Source: Pseudomonadales bacterium (GTDB lineage Bacteria > Pseudomonadota > Gammaproteobacteria > Pseudomonadales > Azotimanducaceae). From it: a stretch of 64,000 nucleotides of DNA. Position 1 is the first letter of the stretch. Each line of letters opens with the position of its first letter. Below are positions 27,212-37,384 of this stretch, piece by piece. The stretch is taken from NCBI GenBank assembly GCA_028281885.1, contig JANQJA010000001.1, positions 60,349 to 124,348 of the forward strand, read 5' to 3'. Below the pieces are notes generated by a model. It did no database searches, was not told the DNA's origin, and saw only the letters and a program-made list of their open reading frames with translations. The translations under genes were made by a program, and so were the position numbers.

Positions 27212-28232
27212 GTTGTTTTCCGGGTTGATATACCGCCTGTGTGTCCGGGGCATCCGGGTGCTGCAGCCAGCATCTCGCGGTATGTTCCGAGTCATTGTCG
27301 CCAACGGCCATGGCGGGCGGTAACCGGCTGAGACAGACATTCATCGCCTGGGGGCATCGCGCACAGTATCCGCATCCTTTCGGTGGATCGAACAGGTCCG
27401 GCGGGCTGCCAAGGATCGGCGTCAGTTGCTTGTTCTTGTCGCCGACGTTGGAAGGCATGGCCTGACGCAGACCTGCAGTATAGGGATGGGCGGACTGATA
27501 AAAGATTTCATCAACCGTCCCGGTCTCGACGATCTGCCCCGCGTACATCACAGCGACCCGGGTTGCCATACGTGCCACGATGGCGAGATCGTGAGTGATC
27601 AGGATGATGGACATGTTCTCGGTGCGTTGCAGTTCCATCATCAGCTCAAGTATCTGTGCCTGAATGGTGACATCCAGCGCTGTTGTCGGTTCGTCGGCGA
27701 TCAGGATGGACGGATTACAGGCGAGGCTTTGTGCAATCATCGCTCGTTGCAGCATGCCGCCGGAGAACTCGAAAGGATATTGTCTGGCACGCTTTTGCGC
27801 TTCAGGAATCCGAGTCTTCTCCAGTAGTTCAATGGCCCGTTTGAACGCTGTCTGGCGACTAATGCCACGATGAACGCGAAGCGTCTCGGCGATCTGGTCC
27901 CCGATGGTCATGGTGGGGTTCAGTGATGTCATCGGGTCCTGGAATATCATGCCGATCTCGACGCCACGAAATCGGTTGGCCTCGCGAGGAGGCAGACCAA
28001 GAATTTCTTTGTCCTTGAGTCGGGCTGAACCGCCGGTGATTTTTCCTGGCGGCATTGGAATGATCCCCATCAACGATTGCACGGTGACCGACTTGCCGCA
28101 ACCGGACTCCCCCACGATAGCCAGTGTCTCCCCCTCGTCGACGTGGAAGCTGACGCTGCGGACCGCTTTCACGTTGCCACCGTAGGTCGCAAACTCGACT
28201 GCCAGGTCATTCACTTCAAGCAGATGACTCAT
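27201..28232 (-). CDS. oppD: Oligopeptide ABC transporter ATP-binding protein (OppD-type)
   Basis: 343 residues. Walker A GESGCGKS, signature FSGGMLQRAMIAQ, Walker B ILIADEP, and the C-terminal Cys motif GCGYCARCPQAMNVC typical of OppD/DppD. Four-base overlap with oppC upstream and 11-base overlap with oppF downstream. Confidence 0.94.
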   Translation of the reverse strand: MSHLLEVNDLAVEFATYGGNVKAVRSVSFHVDEGETLAIVGESGCGKSVTVQSLMGIIPMPPGKITGGSARLKDKEILGLPPREANRFRGVEIGMIFQDPMTSLNPTMTIGDQIAETLRVHRGISRQTAFKRAIELLEKTRIPEAQKRARQYPFEFSGGMLQRAMIAQSLACNPSILIADEPTTALDVTIQAQILELMMELQRTENMSIILITHDLAIVARMATRVAVMYAGQIVETGTVDEIFYQSAHPYTAGLRQAMPSNVGDKNKQLTPILGSPPDLFDPPKGCGYCARCPQAMNVCLSRLPPAMAVGDNDSEHTARCWLQHPDAPDTQAVYQPGKQHAG

Positions 28233-29653
28233 TCTCTTGATCTCATCCGAGAGTCCAGCGCTTCAGTCAGTCCGTCGCCGAGAAGATTAAATGCCAGCAC
28301 TGTGATGCTGATAAACGCAGCGGGAAAGATCAGCTCGTGCGGATGCGAGAGCATGGTTTTGACGCCTTCATTGCACATTGATCCCCATGACGGTGTTGGT
28401 GGCGCCACACCCATCCCGATAAATGACAGGAATGCCTCGGTAAAAATCGCCGAGGGCACGGCGAAGGTCAGCGTGACGAGGATGACGCCCATGGTGTTGG
28501 GAATGATATGTCTCATGACGAGATAGCCGTTTCCGGCCCCGAGCAGTCGAGCCGCCTGGATGTATCCCTGCTCTCTGATTTGTAACACCTGACCCCGGAC
28601 CAGCCTTGCCGTGGCTGGCCAGCCAAGTAGTACCAACGCGATGAGCATGGGCAGGATGCCACTCTCGCCAGGCCCGATGCCGAAAGCGATCTTGAACAGG
28701 ATCATGAACAACAGAAAGGGGAGTGCCACAACGAAGTCTGCAAATCGCATCAGCAACTGGTCCAGGCGGCCGCCGAAGTAGCCGGAGAATCCGCCGTAAA
28801 GAATGCCGAAGATCACGAACAGCACCGGGGCGCAGATGCCAATAAAGAGTGACACGCGGGCGCCTTCCATCAGGCGGGCAAGCATGTCCCGACCGAGGTA
28901 ATCAGTGCCGAGCGGATGGAATTCAATCTGCAGGGTGTCGCCGATGTCGAGGGGTGAGTCTTCCGGAATCAGTCCGCGGCTGATGGCATCCTGTCGTGTC
29001 ATCGCCAGCAGCGGTGTGACTTCTATGGTGGTGTAGGTGGATGATTCATCATAGCCATCAGTGGATATGACGGAGTAGTAGTAGGTGCGCTGTTCCAGGT
29101 TGAGGCGGTCCTGAAAACTGACCTCATTCCCGGCCATGGTACCGCCGAGGGGAAGTCCAAGGTCGTTGATCGTTTCGGGTCTTCGAGTATTGCGGTAGAC
29201 GTTGTATCCGCCGGCGCCTTTGACGGGGTCCCAGACCAGGCGAACAGCCTGGGTCGTCGGCGGCATCGCGGGTCGAAGGCCGATGGGTGCAGGGATCAGG
29301 TCCAGGTAGTCGTCGGGGTAGGCCGGAAAATCATTAATGGTGACCCCGGACCAGCGCTTGTAGGGCGCAACCAGGGTGGCTTCCTTCGGCATGGAAGGTG
29401 GCTGCGATATCTGGTTGAGGTCCTGAAGCGACGGATCGACCCGCCAGAGCAGTGGTCCGATCAACGTGAAAGCGGCAAGGGCGACGATGATATAGAGCGA
29501 GATCAGGGCGCGCCGATTTTGTTTCAGGCGACGCCAGGCGTCCTCCCAGTATGAAAGTGATGGCCGCGAAATCTGCTCTACGTGGATGTCGTGTTGCGCC
29601 GGTTCAAAGTCCTCGGCGGAGAGCGTCGGTGGCGCCTTCATCACATCCGTCAC
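28229..29653 (-). CDS. oppC: OppC-type permease with inserted fibronectin III-like domain
   Basis: 474 residues, against about 300 for usual OppC. TM1 is at residues 50-70. Then comes an extra segment to about residue 240 containing a fibronectin-III-like unit at roughly 122-214: PAPIGLRPAMPP, a strand with VWDPVKGAGGYNVYR, and TYYYSVISTDGYDES. The normal permease body restarts at HPLGTDYLGRD (246-256) with five more helices and the EAA-like cytoplasmic loop. Topology places the insert in the periplasm, facing the binding protein. Both ends overlap oppB and oppD by 4 bases. See findings. Confidence 0.9.
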   Translation of the reverse strand: MTDVMKAPPTLSAEDFEPAQHDIHVEQISRPSLSYWEDAWRRLKQNRRALISLYIIVALAAFTLIGPLLWRVDPSLQDLNQISQPPSMPKEATLVAPYKRWSGVTINDFPAYPDDYLDLIPAPIGLRPAMPPTTQAVRLVWDPVKGAGGYNVYRNTRRPETINDLGLPLGGTMAGNEVSFQDRLNLEQRTYYYSVISTDGYDESSTYTTIEVTPLLAMTRQDAISRGLIPEDSPLDIGDTLQIEFHPLGTDYLGRDMLARLMEGARVSLFIGICAPVLFVIFGILYGGFSGYFGGRLDQLLMRFADFVVALPFLLFMILFKIAFGIGPGESGILPMLIALVLLGWPATARLVRGQVLQIREQGYIQAARLLGAGNGYLVMRHIIPNTMGVILVTLTFAVPSAIFTEAFLSFIGMGVAPPTPSWGSMCNEGVKTMLSHPHELIFPAAFISITVLAFNLLGDGLTEALDSRMRSRE

Positions 29654-30597
29654 GACTCGATTCTCACGCGCGGGTCAATAAACCCGTAAAGGATGTCCAC
29701 CAGAATCACCATGAGGACCAGGAATGCGCCATAGAAAACGGTCGTGCCCATGATGACGGTGTAGTCCAGCTGCTGGACTGCCTGCACGAAATAACGGCCC
29801 AGCCCGGGGATTGCGAACACCAGTTCCACGACAAAGCCGCCGGTGGTAATCGCAGCGATCTGTGGTCCGAGTACGGTTATCACGGGCAGAATCGCATTCC
29901 GCAACTGGTGCCGAAAGAAGATTCGCATGGGAGACAGACCCTTGGCACGGGCAGTTTTGATGTAGTCCTCGTTAACCACCTCGAGCATGGATGAACGCAT
30001 CAATCGCGTCAGCAGTGCCATGGTGCCAAGTCCCAGAACCAGCGACGGGACCAGCATGTGCCAGATGGTTCCCCAGCCAGCGACGGGCAGCAGTGAATAA
30101 CCGAGCAGGCTGTTGAGGTTGACCAGGGCGAGCTGGCCCAGCGCTGCGAACACGAAACTCGGTACCGAGATGCCCAGAATGACGAGGAACATAATGATGA
30201 TGTCGGGCAGCCGGTTGCGATAGATCGCTGTCAGCGCACCCCACAGGATTCCACCCAGCGCTGCGAAGGTGATGGCCAGCACGCCAAGCGTCGCCGATAC
30301 CGGAAAATGATCCCGGATGATGTCGTTAACCTGCCGATTCTGTTGCGTAAACGAGATGCCGAAGTCGCCCTTCAGCATGTTGCCCATGAAGACGAAGTAC
30401 TGCTCATGCAGCGGCCGGTCCAGGCCGTACTTGCGTTCGAGATTTGCGCGGATCTCCTCGGTGACGGCTTTGTCGTTCATCAGCGGGTCGCCGGGCACGG
30501 AGTGCATGGCAAAGAAAGTCGCCGTCGCGATGAACCAGACTGTAATGACTCCCGCCAGTAGTCGCTTTAGCGTGTAGACAAGCAACGGATTACTCAA
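29650..30597 (-). CDS. oppB: Oligopeptide ABC transporter permease (OppB-type)
   Basis: 315 residues. Six transmembrane helices with the binding-protein-dependent EAA region near YIKTARAKGLSPMRIFFRHQ. N terminus LVYTLKRLLAGVITVWFIA is usual for OppB. Overlaps oppA by 8 bases and oppC by 4. Confidence 0.93.
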   Translation of the reverse strand: MSNPLLVYTLKRLLAGVITVWFIATATFFAMHSVPGDPLMNDKAVTEEIRANLERKYGLDRPLHEQYFVFMGNMLKGDFGISFTQQNRQVNDIIRDHFPVSATLGVLAITFAALGGILWGALTAIYRNRLPDIIIMFLVILGISVPSFVFAALGQLALVNLNSLLGYSLLPVAGWGTIWHMLVPSLVLGLGTMALLTRLMRSSMLEVVNEDYIKTARAKGLSPMRIFFRHQLRNAILPVITVLGPQIAAITTGGFVVELVFAIPGLGRYFVQAVQQLDYTVIMGTTVFYGAFLVLMVILVDILYGFIDPRVRIES

Positions 30598-32185
30598 TCA
30601 CGCGAGCGTAGGTGTAATCGGGGTCCGTGCCCACAACCCGGCGTGTCACACCTCTCAGCTTTGGATGCAGCAGGTAGATCACTCCCTGTTCATACTGCGG
30701 CAGCACACCGGCATCTTCGAGCAGAATACGCTGGAGTTGCCCCATTGCGTCCATCCTCGTTTTTGGGTAAGAACTGTTCATCGCGATGCGTACCTGACGA
30801 TCGTACTCGGGGTTGCTGTATCGACCCCGGTTATTCAAATTCCAGGTCGCGAACAGATCGCCGAACGTCATGACATCATCGAAATCGGGTCCCCACCCGG
30901 CATTGACCATGTCGAAGTCGCCCGATGTCATTTTTGCCAGTCGTTGCTTGAATGTCTGGGTATCGATTTTGATATCGAGACCCAGTTTTGACTTCAGCAG
31001 ACCCTGCATGTACTCCGCCTGCTTGGCTGCTGTTGGACTGTCGCCAACGAGTAGAACAAGGGACGGGATCTTATCGACGCCGAGCTCTTCCCGCGCTTTG
31101 GCGAGGTATCTGCGGCCCTGGTTTACGTCCACATCAAAGACTGGCGGTGGATACTCGTCACGGAAACGACCTTCCACGCCCTTTAGCCAGACTGGAAATG
31201 TGGAACGCCCGGGCAGGTTACCCGGCGTCGCGAGGACCTTGTTCACGAATTCCTCCGGGTCAAACACAGAACGGATGGCCTTGCGCAGATTGGCGTTCGA
31301 CGTCAGGCGACCTTCGCGATGATTGAAGGACATGTAGAAAACTGACCCGGTGGTAAAACTTCGAATGCGCAGCCGTTGTCTGAGCGCGTCTTTGTAGGTT
31401 TCCCCGTCCAGTACGGTGTATGAAATCTTGTCATCGACAAACAGGTTTAATTTGGCGCGAGTGTCAGAAGTGATGTACTCGGCATCGATGACGTTGAGGA
31501 TGATCTTGTCCTTGTCCCAATAGGCCGGGTTTTTCATCATGCGCAGGGAAGCGCTGTGGACCCACTCGGTAATCTTGAACGGTCCGTTGTAGACCATTGC
31601 GTCCCATTCCGAGGCATAGAGTTCTCCCTGAGTCTCGAAGAAATCCTGGCGTACGGGATAGTAGGTGGTAAACGCGGTGAGTTTGACGAAGTAGCCGGTG
31701 GGGCGTTCCAGGTCCACACGCAGGGTGTGGTCATCGATCGCTGTAACGCCCAGTTCGGTCGCTGGCAGTTCTCCCTTGTTGATCGCTTCAGCATTGCGGA
31801 TCGGGTAGAGGATGAATGAGTACTCGGAGGCGGTCTTTGGATCCAGCGCGTTGCGCCAGGCGAACACGAAGTCATGTGCGGTGACCGGCACGCCATCGCT
31901 CCACAGCGCGTCTTTTCGCAGCCAGAAGGTGGCGACCTCGTCGGTAAGCTCCCACTTTTCTGCCACGCCGGGAATGATATTGCCTCGGCGATCGTACCGG
32001 GTCAGTCCTTCCATGACGTGCCCCAGCACCAGAACACTGACCTGGTCAGTGGCTTTCATGCTGTTGAGTTGTGGCGGCTCCTGGGCAAGAGCGATGGTAA
32101 TGGACTGGGAATCGAAGTCGACAGCGTCCTGGGCACTGCAAACGAGGGTCAGCAGCAACAGACCGGCTGCCAGAAATGCTCTCAT
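30590..32185 (-). CDS. oppA: Peptide-binding protein (OppA-type, SBP family 5)
   Basis: 531 residues. Signal peptide FLAAGLLLLTLVCSA followed by a mature domain with LNSMKATDQVSVLVLGHVMEGL and WSDGVPVTAHDFVFAW, both typical of family-5 solute-binding proteins. It captures peptides in the periplasm for OppBCDF. First gene of the operon; the 190-base gap upstream holds no other gene. Confidence 0.93.
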   Translation of the reverse strand: MRAFLAAGLLLLTLVCSAQDAVDFDSQSITIALAQEPPQLNSMKATDQVSVLVLGHVMEGLTRYDRRGNIIPGVAEKWELTDEVATFWLRKDALWSDGVPVTAHDFVFAWRNALDPKTASEYSFILYPIRNAEAINKGELPATELGVTAIDDHTLRVDLERPTGYFVKLTAFTTYYPVRQDFFETQGELYASEWDAMVYNGPFKITEWVHSASLRMMKNPAYWDKDKIILNVIDAEYITSDTRAKLNLFVDDKISYTVLDGETYKDALRQRLRIRSFTTGSVFYMSFNHREGRLTSNANLRKAIRSVFDPEEFVNKVLATPGNLPGRSTFPVWLKGVEGRFRDEYPPPVFDVDVNQGRRYLAKAREELGVDKIPSLVLLVGDSPTAAKQAEYMQGLLKSKLGLDIKIDTQTFKQRLAKMTSGDFDMVNAGWGPDFDDVMTFGDLFATWNLNNRGRYSNPEYDRQVRIAMNSSYPKTRMDAMGQLQRILLEDAGVLPQYEQGVIYLLHPKLRGVTRRVVGTDPDYTYARVIE

Positions 32186-32376
32186 CGATACTGCTCATTC
32201 AGAAGCGGACGCGAAATTGTAACACCGATGCATTCGGGGGAATCGTGATCAGGCTGTAGCCATTATGGACTACTGTGTGTAATAGCCCTGATTTTGTTGG
32301 CGTATTTATCCGCGAGAGGCTACTGATGAGAGCCTGGGATTAAGGTGCGTTGAGGCGGACGGTTTGATGGGGCGGG

Positions 32377-33828
32377 TTAGGTTGTGGAACGCAGCAGATT
32401 GGACACGACTCGCTCAAGGTGCGCGAGCGAGTTGCATACATCGGTTTGATGGCAGCAGGGAGCGTACTTTGCCATTTCCGCGTCGCCTACCGTCCAGTTC
32501 GATCTGGACTCGGGATTGAGCCAGATCACCCGCTTTGCGCGATCATAAATCTCACGCAGGATATCTGCCTTCGGGTCACCGTAGTTGTTACGAGCGTCTC
32601 CCAGGATGATGATCGTGGTTTTGTTGTTCACGTCATCAAGGCAATGACGTTTAAAGTCGACAAGCATCTGGCCATAGTCGGTTGATCCGTTGCCATAGTC
32701 TCGCATCACTTTCGCCATGGCATCTTCGAGATTGCTATGCTCAAACAGGTCGGTTACCTCGCCGAGGTCGCTGGAGAACGCAAAGGATCGAACCTTGGGC
32801 AGAATCTCGGCGAGACTGTACAGGAACATGAGCAGAAACCGTGAGTAGTTGCTGACTGACCCACTGACGTCGCAGATACACATCACCTTGGGTCGGTCCA
32901 CCTTCGACGCCTTCCACCGGATGTCGAACATCATGCCGTCGTACTGCATGTTTTGTCGCAATGTACGACGAACATCGAGCTGGCCTCGACGAAAGGTTTT
33001 GCGTCGCTTGGAATGAATGGCGATGAGCTTCTTCGCCATTTTGAAGACCACTTCCTGTACATCCTTGAAGTTGCGGCGTTCGACGTTGGACAGTTTGACC
33101 TTCTTGAGCAGCTCTTCCCTGAGTTGTTTGCCGGACTCGTCCGCATGCAGAAAGAACTGTTTCTCGACATAGTCCCGCACTCGTTCCCTGAGCGCGTCGC
33201 GGCCCTTCTTGAGTCTTGCCGCCAACCGGATCCTGGGATTGCCGCCGGTCTTCTGCAGGTCGCCGATTTCCTGCTGCAGCTCTTTCAGACCCATATGGTC
33301 CATGATTTTTCTGGCGTACAGACCTTTCTGGGTAAATACCAGGATTTCGTTCACGCCAGTCGCACGACCTGCTTCGGCGATCGCGATGGATAGTTCCGTG
33401 CGATCATCGTTGACAATCATCTTGCCGAGTTTTGATTCCGGCTGAAGTTCGGGTTCGTCGCTGACCTCGGCCGCCTCACTTGCTTCCGCGCCACCACCAC
33501 CGCTGCCTTGGCCGCCACCGGACTGCTGGCGCTGACCCTGGAACTCACCGTCATCGTCAGACATTGATGCCGGATCATTCGAGTCTTCGTCTTCGGACAG
33601 TGCGGACTGAAACTTATCGACGGTGAAGAATCGGTCAAAGAGTTCGGTAAAGGTCTCTTTCTCTTCAACGTTTTTTGACAGGACCAGCGCCAGCGAATTT
33701 TTCAGAAACTGACGGTCTTTGTAGCCGACGATGTCGATACAGTGCATCGCATCCAACGTCTCTGCGGGGGAAACTTCGACCTCCGCGGTTCGCAGGGCTT
33801 TGACGAAATCGACGAGGGTCGAGTCCAA
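32377..33828 (-). CDS. CoxE-like VWA domain protein
   Basis: 483 residues. An N-terminal CoxE/YehP-like helical region, a Gly/Ser/Gln/Glu-rich disordered linker (about residues 80-135) and a C-terminal VWA domain with MIDAS DVSGSVS (about residue 320). CoxE with the MoxR-type CoxD ATPase acts as a chaperone for carbon-monoxide dehydrogenase in CO oxidisers, but no cox catalytic gene is seen here. It follows the MoxR gene by 2 bases in the same orientation and is its probable partner. Confidence 0.85.
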   Translation of the reverse strand: MDSTLVDFVKALRTAEVEVSPAETLDAMHCIDIVGYKDRQFLKNSLALVLSKNVEEKETFTELFDRFFTVDKFQSALSEDEDSNDPASMSDDDGEFQGQRQQSGGGQGSGGGGAEASEAAEVSDEPELQPESKLGKMIVNDDRTELSIAIAEAGRATGVNEILVFTQKGLYARKIMDHMGLKELQQEIGDLQKTGGNPRIRLAARLKKGRDALRERVRDYVEKQFFLHADESGKQLREELLKKVKLSNVERRNFKDVQEVVFKMAKKLIAIHSKRRKTFRRGQLDVRRTLRQNMQYDGMMFDIRWKASKVDRPKVMCICDVSGSVSNYSRFLLMFLYSLAEILPKVRSFAFSSDLGEVTDLFEHSNLEDAMAKVMRDYGNGSTDYGQMLVDFKRHCLDDVNNKTTIIILGDARNNYGDPKADILREIYDRAKRVIWLNPESRSNWTVGDAEMAKYAPCCHQTDVCNSLAHLERVVSNLLRSTT

Positions 33829-33830
33829 AA

Positions 33831-34781
33831 TCAGCTTTCCCGGATAGCCTTGTTGGTGATGCCCTGCAGCTCAGCCTCGACCGTTTCCACATCCTCCTGG
33901 AACTTGAGGATTACGTTGAGCGTCTGTCGGACCAGGTCCGGATCAAGTGCTTCGGTATTGAGCAGAATCAGGGTTCGGGCCCAGTCGATGGTTTCCGAGA
34001 TGGCGGGAACCTTCTTCAGGTCCATATCACGGAGTTCCTGGACAAAGGCGACCAGCTGGTGGCGAAGCTTCTCTGCGACTTCCGGTACGCGGGCGTGAAC
34101 GATTTGTCGCTCGAGGTCGGCGTCCGGGAACGGGATGTACAGGTGCAGGCATCGTCGTTTCAGCGCGTCGCTGATTTCGCGGGTATTGTTGCTGGTCAGA
34201 AAGACCAGTGGCTTTTTGTCGGGACGGGCTTTGACCGTGCCGATCTCCGGAATGGAAAGCTGGAAGTCGGAAAGCATTTCCAGAAGGAGTGATTCAAATT
34301 CGTGGTCCGACTTGTCGATTTCATCAATCAACAGGACACAGCCTGCTTCTTCCTTCAGCGCCTTCAGTAGCGGACGTGGTTCGAGGAATTCTTCCGAGAA
34401 GAAGATGTCACCAAAGTCGTGCAGCTTGGTCACAGATTCCTGCAGGCCTCTGGCGCCAGCGAGGATTTCATTCAGGGTTTCTTTTAGCACCTGGGTATAA
34501 AGCAGTTGCTTGCCATACTTCCATTCGTAGATCGCTTTCGCCTCGTCCAGGCCCTCGTAACATTGCAGCCGAATACAATTGACGTCGAGCATTGTCGCAG
34601 TGGTCTTGGCAAGTTCCGTCTTGCCCACGCCGGGAGGGCCTTCAATCAGGATGGGCTTCTCCAGGTGGTAGGCGAGGAAGACGGCGGTGGCAATCTGCAG
34701 ACTGCAGATATAGTGCAGCTCTTCAAAATTTTGTTGAATGACCTCAACGCTGGCGAGCTTTGATTCGTTCTTTAATGTCAC
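33831..34781 (-). CDS. MoxR/CoxD-like AAA ATPase
   Basis: 316 residues. Walker A EGPPGVGKTELA, Walker B VLLIDEIDK, sensor LTSNNTREIS. GTG at 34781 is chosen: AAGGAA lies 5 bases upstream, whereas the GTG at 34802 has only hairpin sequence before it. A stable hairpin lies just upstream of the ribosome site (34796-34814). MoxR ATPases remodel or metal-load target proteins together with VWA partners; the target is unknown. Confidence 0.87.
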   Translation of the reverse strand: MTLKNESKLASVEVIQQNFEELHYICSLQIATAVFLAYHLEKPILIEGPPGVGKTELAKTTATMLDVNCIRLQCYEGLDEAKAIYEWKYGKQLLYTQVLKETLNEILAGARGLQESVTKLHDFGDIFFSEEFLEPRPLLKALKEEAGCVLLIDEIDKSDHEFESLLLEMLSDFQLSIPEIGTVKARPDKKPLVFLTSNNTREISDALKRRCLHLYIPFPDADLERQIVHARVPEVAEKLRHQLVAFVQELRDMDLKKVPAISETIDWARTLILLNTEALDPDLVRQTLNVILKFQEDVETVEAELQGITNKAIRES

Positions 34782-34795
34782 AAGAGTTCCTTGGT

Positions 34796-34814
34796 AGCGC
34801 ACGCTTCGTGCGCT
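34796..34814 (-). promoter_or_regulatory. Hairpin just upstream of the MoxR ribosome site
   Basis: AGCGCACG, loop CTT, CGTGCGCT: an exact 8-bp stem with a three-base loop, only 3 bases from the AAGGAA ribosome site of the ATPase gene. No T run, so not a classical terminator. It could modulate translation or mark an RNA end between ahcY and the ATPase gene. The remaining bases to the ahcY stop (34815-34940) show no gene. Confidence 0.45.
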
Positions 34815-34940
34815 CGGAGTCTGTAGGTGGTTGGGGGATCAAGACATTGCATTATCCTTGAGGCAGTAGGCTTTTGTACAGCCGGGGCGTTGCTCCAACG
34901 GGGTGGGGCGACAGACACAAGGCCTGTCGACCCAGATCGA

Positions 34941-36317
34941 TCAGTAGCGGTAGTAGTCCGGTTTGAAGGGTCCCTGCTGGGGCACGTCAATGTACTTCGC
35001 CTGGGCTTCCGAGAGCTCGGTCACGGTCCCGCCGAATCCCTGCACCATATATTTCGCGACTTCTTCGTCGAGATGTTTCGGTAGTACTTCCACCGAGACG
35101 GGCTGGCGCTGGCTTGGATCGTTGTCCGCCCACCTTCTTTCGTACAGGTAAATCTGTGCCAGCACCTGGTTGGCAAACGAGCCATCCATGACCCGGGAAG
35201 GATGGCCGGTGGCATTGCCCAGATTAACCAGTCTGCCTTCCGAGAGGAGGACGAGAAAATCCCTGGGATCATCGCTGCGAAACACGCGGTGCACCTGAGG
35301 CTTCACTTCTTCCCAGCGCCAGTTGTCGCGCATGTATCGCGTATCGATTTCGGTATCAAAATGGCCGATGTTGCAAACGATCGCACCCCGCTTCAGTTTC
35401 TGCAGCAGGTTCTTGTCACAGGCATCGATGTTGCCGGTGGCGGTCACGATCAGGTCGGTACTGCCAAGCAACACATCGTCGACGCTTTCGAGGGTGCCGT
35501 CGTTCCTGCCCTGCTTGTAGGGTGAGACGACCTCATAGCCGTCCATACAGGCCTGCATCGCGCAAATAGGATCAATCTCGGCAACTCTTACGATCATGCC
35601 TTCCTGGCGCAGGCTCTGGGCCGACCCTTTGCCGACATCGCCATAACCGATGCAGAGTGCCCGCTTGCCGGCCAGCAACATATCGGTCGCACGCTTGACG
35701 GCATCATTCAGGCTATGGCGACAGCCGTACTTGTTGTCATTCTTGCTCTTGGTGACAGAGTCGTTGACGTTGATGGCCGGTACCTTGAGTTCGCCTTCGC
35801 GCATCATGTCGTACAGTCGATGAACGCCCGTCGTTGTCTCTTCGGTAATACCGTGAATCTTGTCCAGCATCTCGGGATATTTCTCATGAATCATCTCGGT
35901 CAGGTCGCCGCCGTCATCCAGAATCATATTGGCATCCCAGGGCTTGCCGTCGCTGAGGATGGTTTGCTCGATGCACCAGAAAAACTCTTCTTCCGTTTCG
36001 CCTTTCCAGGCGTAGGTCGGGATGCCAGCCTCTACCATGGCCGCCGCCGCGTGATCCTGGGTCGAGAAAATATTGCACGAAGACCAGCGAAGCTCCGCGC
36101 CGAGATCCCTTAGCGTTTCCATCAGCACGGCAGTCTGGATGGTCATGTGAATACAGCCAATGATCTTCGCACCCTTGAGTGGTTGTTCGGGGCGATACTT
36201 GTCTCGCAGTGCCATCAGAGCAGGCATTTCTGCCTCGGCCATCTCGATCTCTGCGCGGCCATATTTTGCGAGGCTGAGGTCTGCGACCTTGTAGTCCTGC
36301 TTGCCTGTCACATTCAT
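34941..36317 (-). CDS. ahcY: Adenosylhomocysteinase
   Basis: 458 residues. NAD-binding [19 protein letters not shown]-terminal [16 protein letters not shown], catalytic Lys/Asp region [13 protein letters not shown] and the C-terminal [10 protein letters not shown] are all intact. It splits S-adenosylhomocysteine to adenosine and homocysteine. Directly downstream (31 bases) of the ArsR-methyltransferase regulator, so probably co-transcribed and under its operator. Confidence 0.96.
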   Translation of the reverse strand: MNVTGKQDYKVADLSLAKYGRAEIEMAEAEMPALMALRDKYRPEQPLKGAKIIGCIHMTIQTAVLMETLRDLGAELRWSSCNIFSTQDHAAAAMVEAGIPTYAWKGETEEEFFWCIEQTILSDGKPWDANMILDDGGDLTEMIHEKYPEMLDKIHGITEETTTGVHRLYDMMREGELKVPAINVNDSVTKSKNDNKYGCRHSLNDAVKRATDMLLAGKRALCIGYGDVGKGSAQSLRQEGMIVRVAEIDPICAMQACMDGYEVVSPYKQGRNDGTLESVDDVLLGSTDLIVTATGNIDACDKNLLQKLKRGAIVCNIGHFDTEIDTRYMRDNWRWEEVKPQVHRVFRSDDPRDFLVLLSEGRLVNLGNATGHPSRVMDGSFANQVLAQIYLYERRWADNDPSQRQPVSVEVLPKHLDEEVAKYMVQGFGGTVTELSEAQAKYIDVPQQGPFKPDYYRY

Positions 36318-36348
36318 TGATTTATCCCTTTCAGTTGGTAAGTTTCGA

Positions 36349-37338
36349 TCAATTGGGGCATTGGAAAAGCTTTATCTGAACCTGGAACCCGTTTTTTAGT
36401 CCGATGAAGACACTCTGGCCGGCTTCGAGCCCGGCCTCTGCTGCCCATTTATCGATATCCGTCGGCTCGAACCCGAGCCAGAGGTCACCGCAGATGTCCC
36501 GGGTCCAGTCCTGGTTATGCGGCTTGAGATCGATAATCAGCATTCTGCCGTCGCTGTTTAACAGCTGCCGCGTGGTACGAAACAGCCGGGCCGGGGAAGG
36601 CAGGTGATGTAGCACCATGTTGAGGACGACGAGATCAAATCGTGAACCCTTGCGGGCCAGGTCTTCCGGTTCACCAAGAATAAAGGTCACATTGTCCGCC
36701 AGTGACGGATCCACAACCTGGCGAGCCTTACGCAGCATCTCTTCGGAGTTGTCCAGTGCTGTGGCGTGGAAGTTTCTGGCCAGCAGGTTAATCAGCGTGC
36801 TCTCTCCCGGGCCGATCTCAAGTGCGGTGGTTGCACTTTCATTCATCTCGTTATTGATGACGTCGTTTACGCTGCCCGCGTACTGGTCAAAGTTGGCAAT
36901 CAGGTTTTGGTTCTCGCTGAGCTGGTCAGCGTTTTTCTGAAAGAAATCATGAGAGATTTTGGCGCGTTCGTCGTGTACGTCTGCGATGCGGGCAGTTATG
37001 TCTGGCGCCAGGGGAATTCGATCGATGGTGTCGTACAGACTCGTCACGAGATCGTGCAAGGGCGCGTCGCGGCCGATCAGTGAGCGTCGGTAGAAGATTG
37101 AGTTTCCTTCCCGACGAGTTTCCACCAGGCCGGCGGTGGCCAGAATCTTGAGGTGATGGCTCATACCCGGCTGGCCGGCTTTGAAGATTCGACAGAGTTC
37201 CAGCACACCGAACGACTCCTCGCTCAGCACCCTCAGAACATGCAGCCGTAGGGCGTCTGCAGTCGCCTTGCAGCAGACCAGCAGGCCTTCGTCGGTGACT
37301 GCTGAAGGCCCGAGAATTGCCGCTTGTTGTCCAGCCAT
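36349..37338 (-). CDS. ArsR-family regulator fused to SAM methyltransferase domain (SahR-like)
   Basis: 329 residues. N-terminal winged helix of ArsR type (residues about 20-100: [37 protein letters not shown]) fused to a C-terminal Rossmann methyltransferase ([20 protein letters not shown]). The regulator half resembles SahR, which senses S-adenosylhomocysteine and controls ahcY in proteobacteria. A methyltransferase fold would be suited to bind SAM or SAH. ATG at 37338; TTG at 37344 gives two more residues. The strong palindrome upstream (37385-37410) is its probable operator. Confidence 0.85.
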   Translation of the reverse strand: MAGQQAAILGPSAVTDEGLLVCCKATADALRLHVLRVLSEESFGVLELCRIFKAGQPGMSHHLKILATAGLVETRREGNSIFYRRSLIGRDAPLHDLVTSLYDTIDRIPLAPDITARIADVHDERAKISHDFFQKNADQLSENQNLIANFDQYAGSVNDVINNEMNESATTALEIGPGESTLINLLARNFHATALDNSEEMLRKARQVVDPSLADNVTFILGEPEDLARKGSRFDLVVLNMVLHHLPSPARLFRTTRQLLNSDGRMLIIDLKPHNQDWTRDICGDLWLGFEPTDIDKWAAEAGLEAGQSVFIGLKNGFQVQIKLFQCPN

Positions 37339-37346
37339 GCGCAATC

Positions 37347-37367
37347 AATATCAAAATTTGCCGATAT
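37347..37367. promoter_or_regulatory. Degenerate second operator half-sites
   Basis: ATATCAAAATTTGCCGATAT repeats the ATATCAAA and ATTTG elements of the perfect palindrome at 37385-37410 with a small insertion, lying between it and the regulator start. It may be a weaker site for the same regulator. Confidence 0.35.
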
Positions 37368-37384
37368 GATAGGAGGGTCGGCAA

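Noticed and set aside
36318..36348. Possible SAM or SAH riboswitch before ahcY
   Set aside because: Only 31 bases separate the genes, too short for a known riboswitch.
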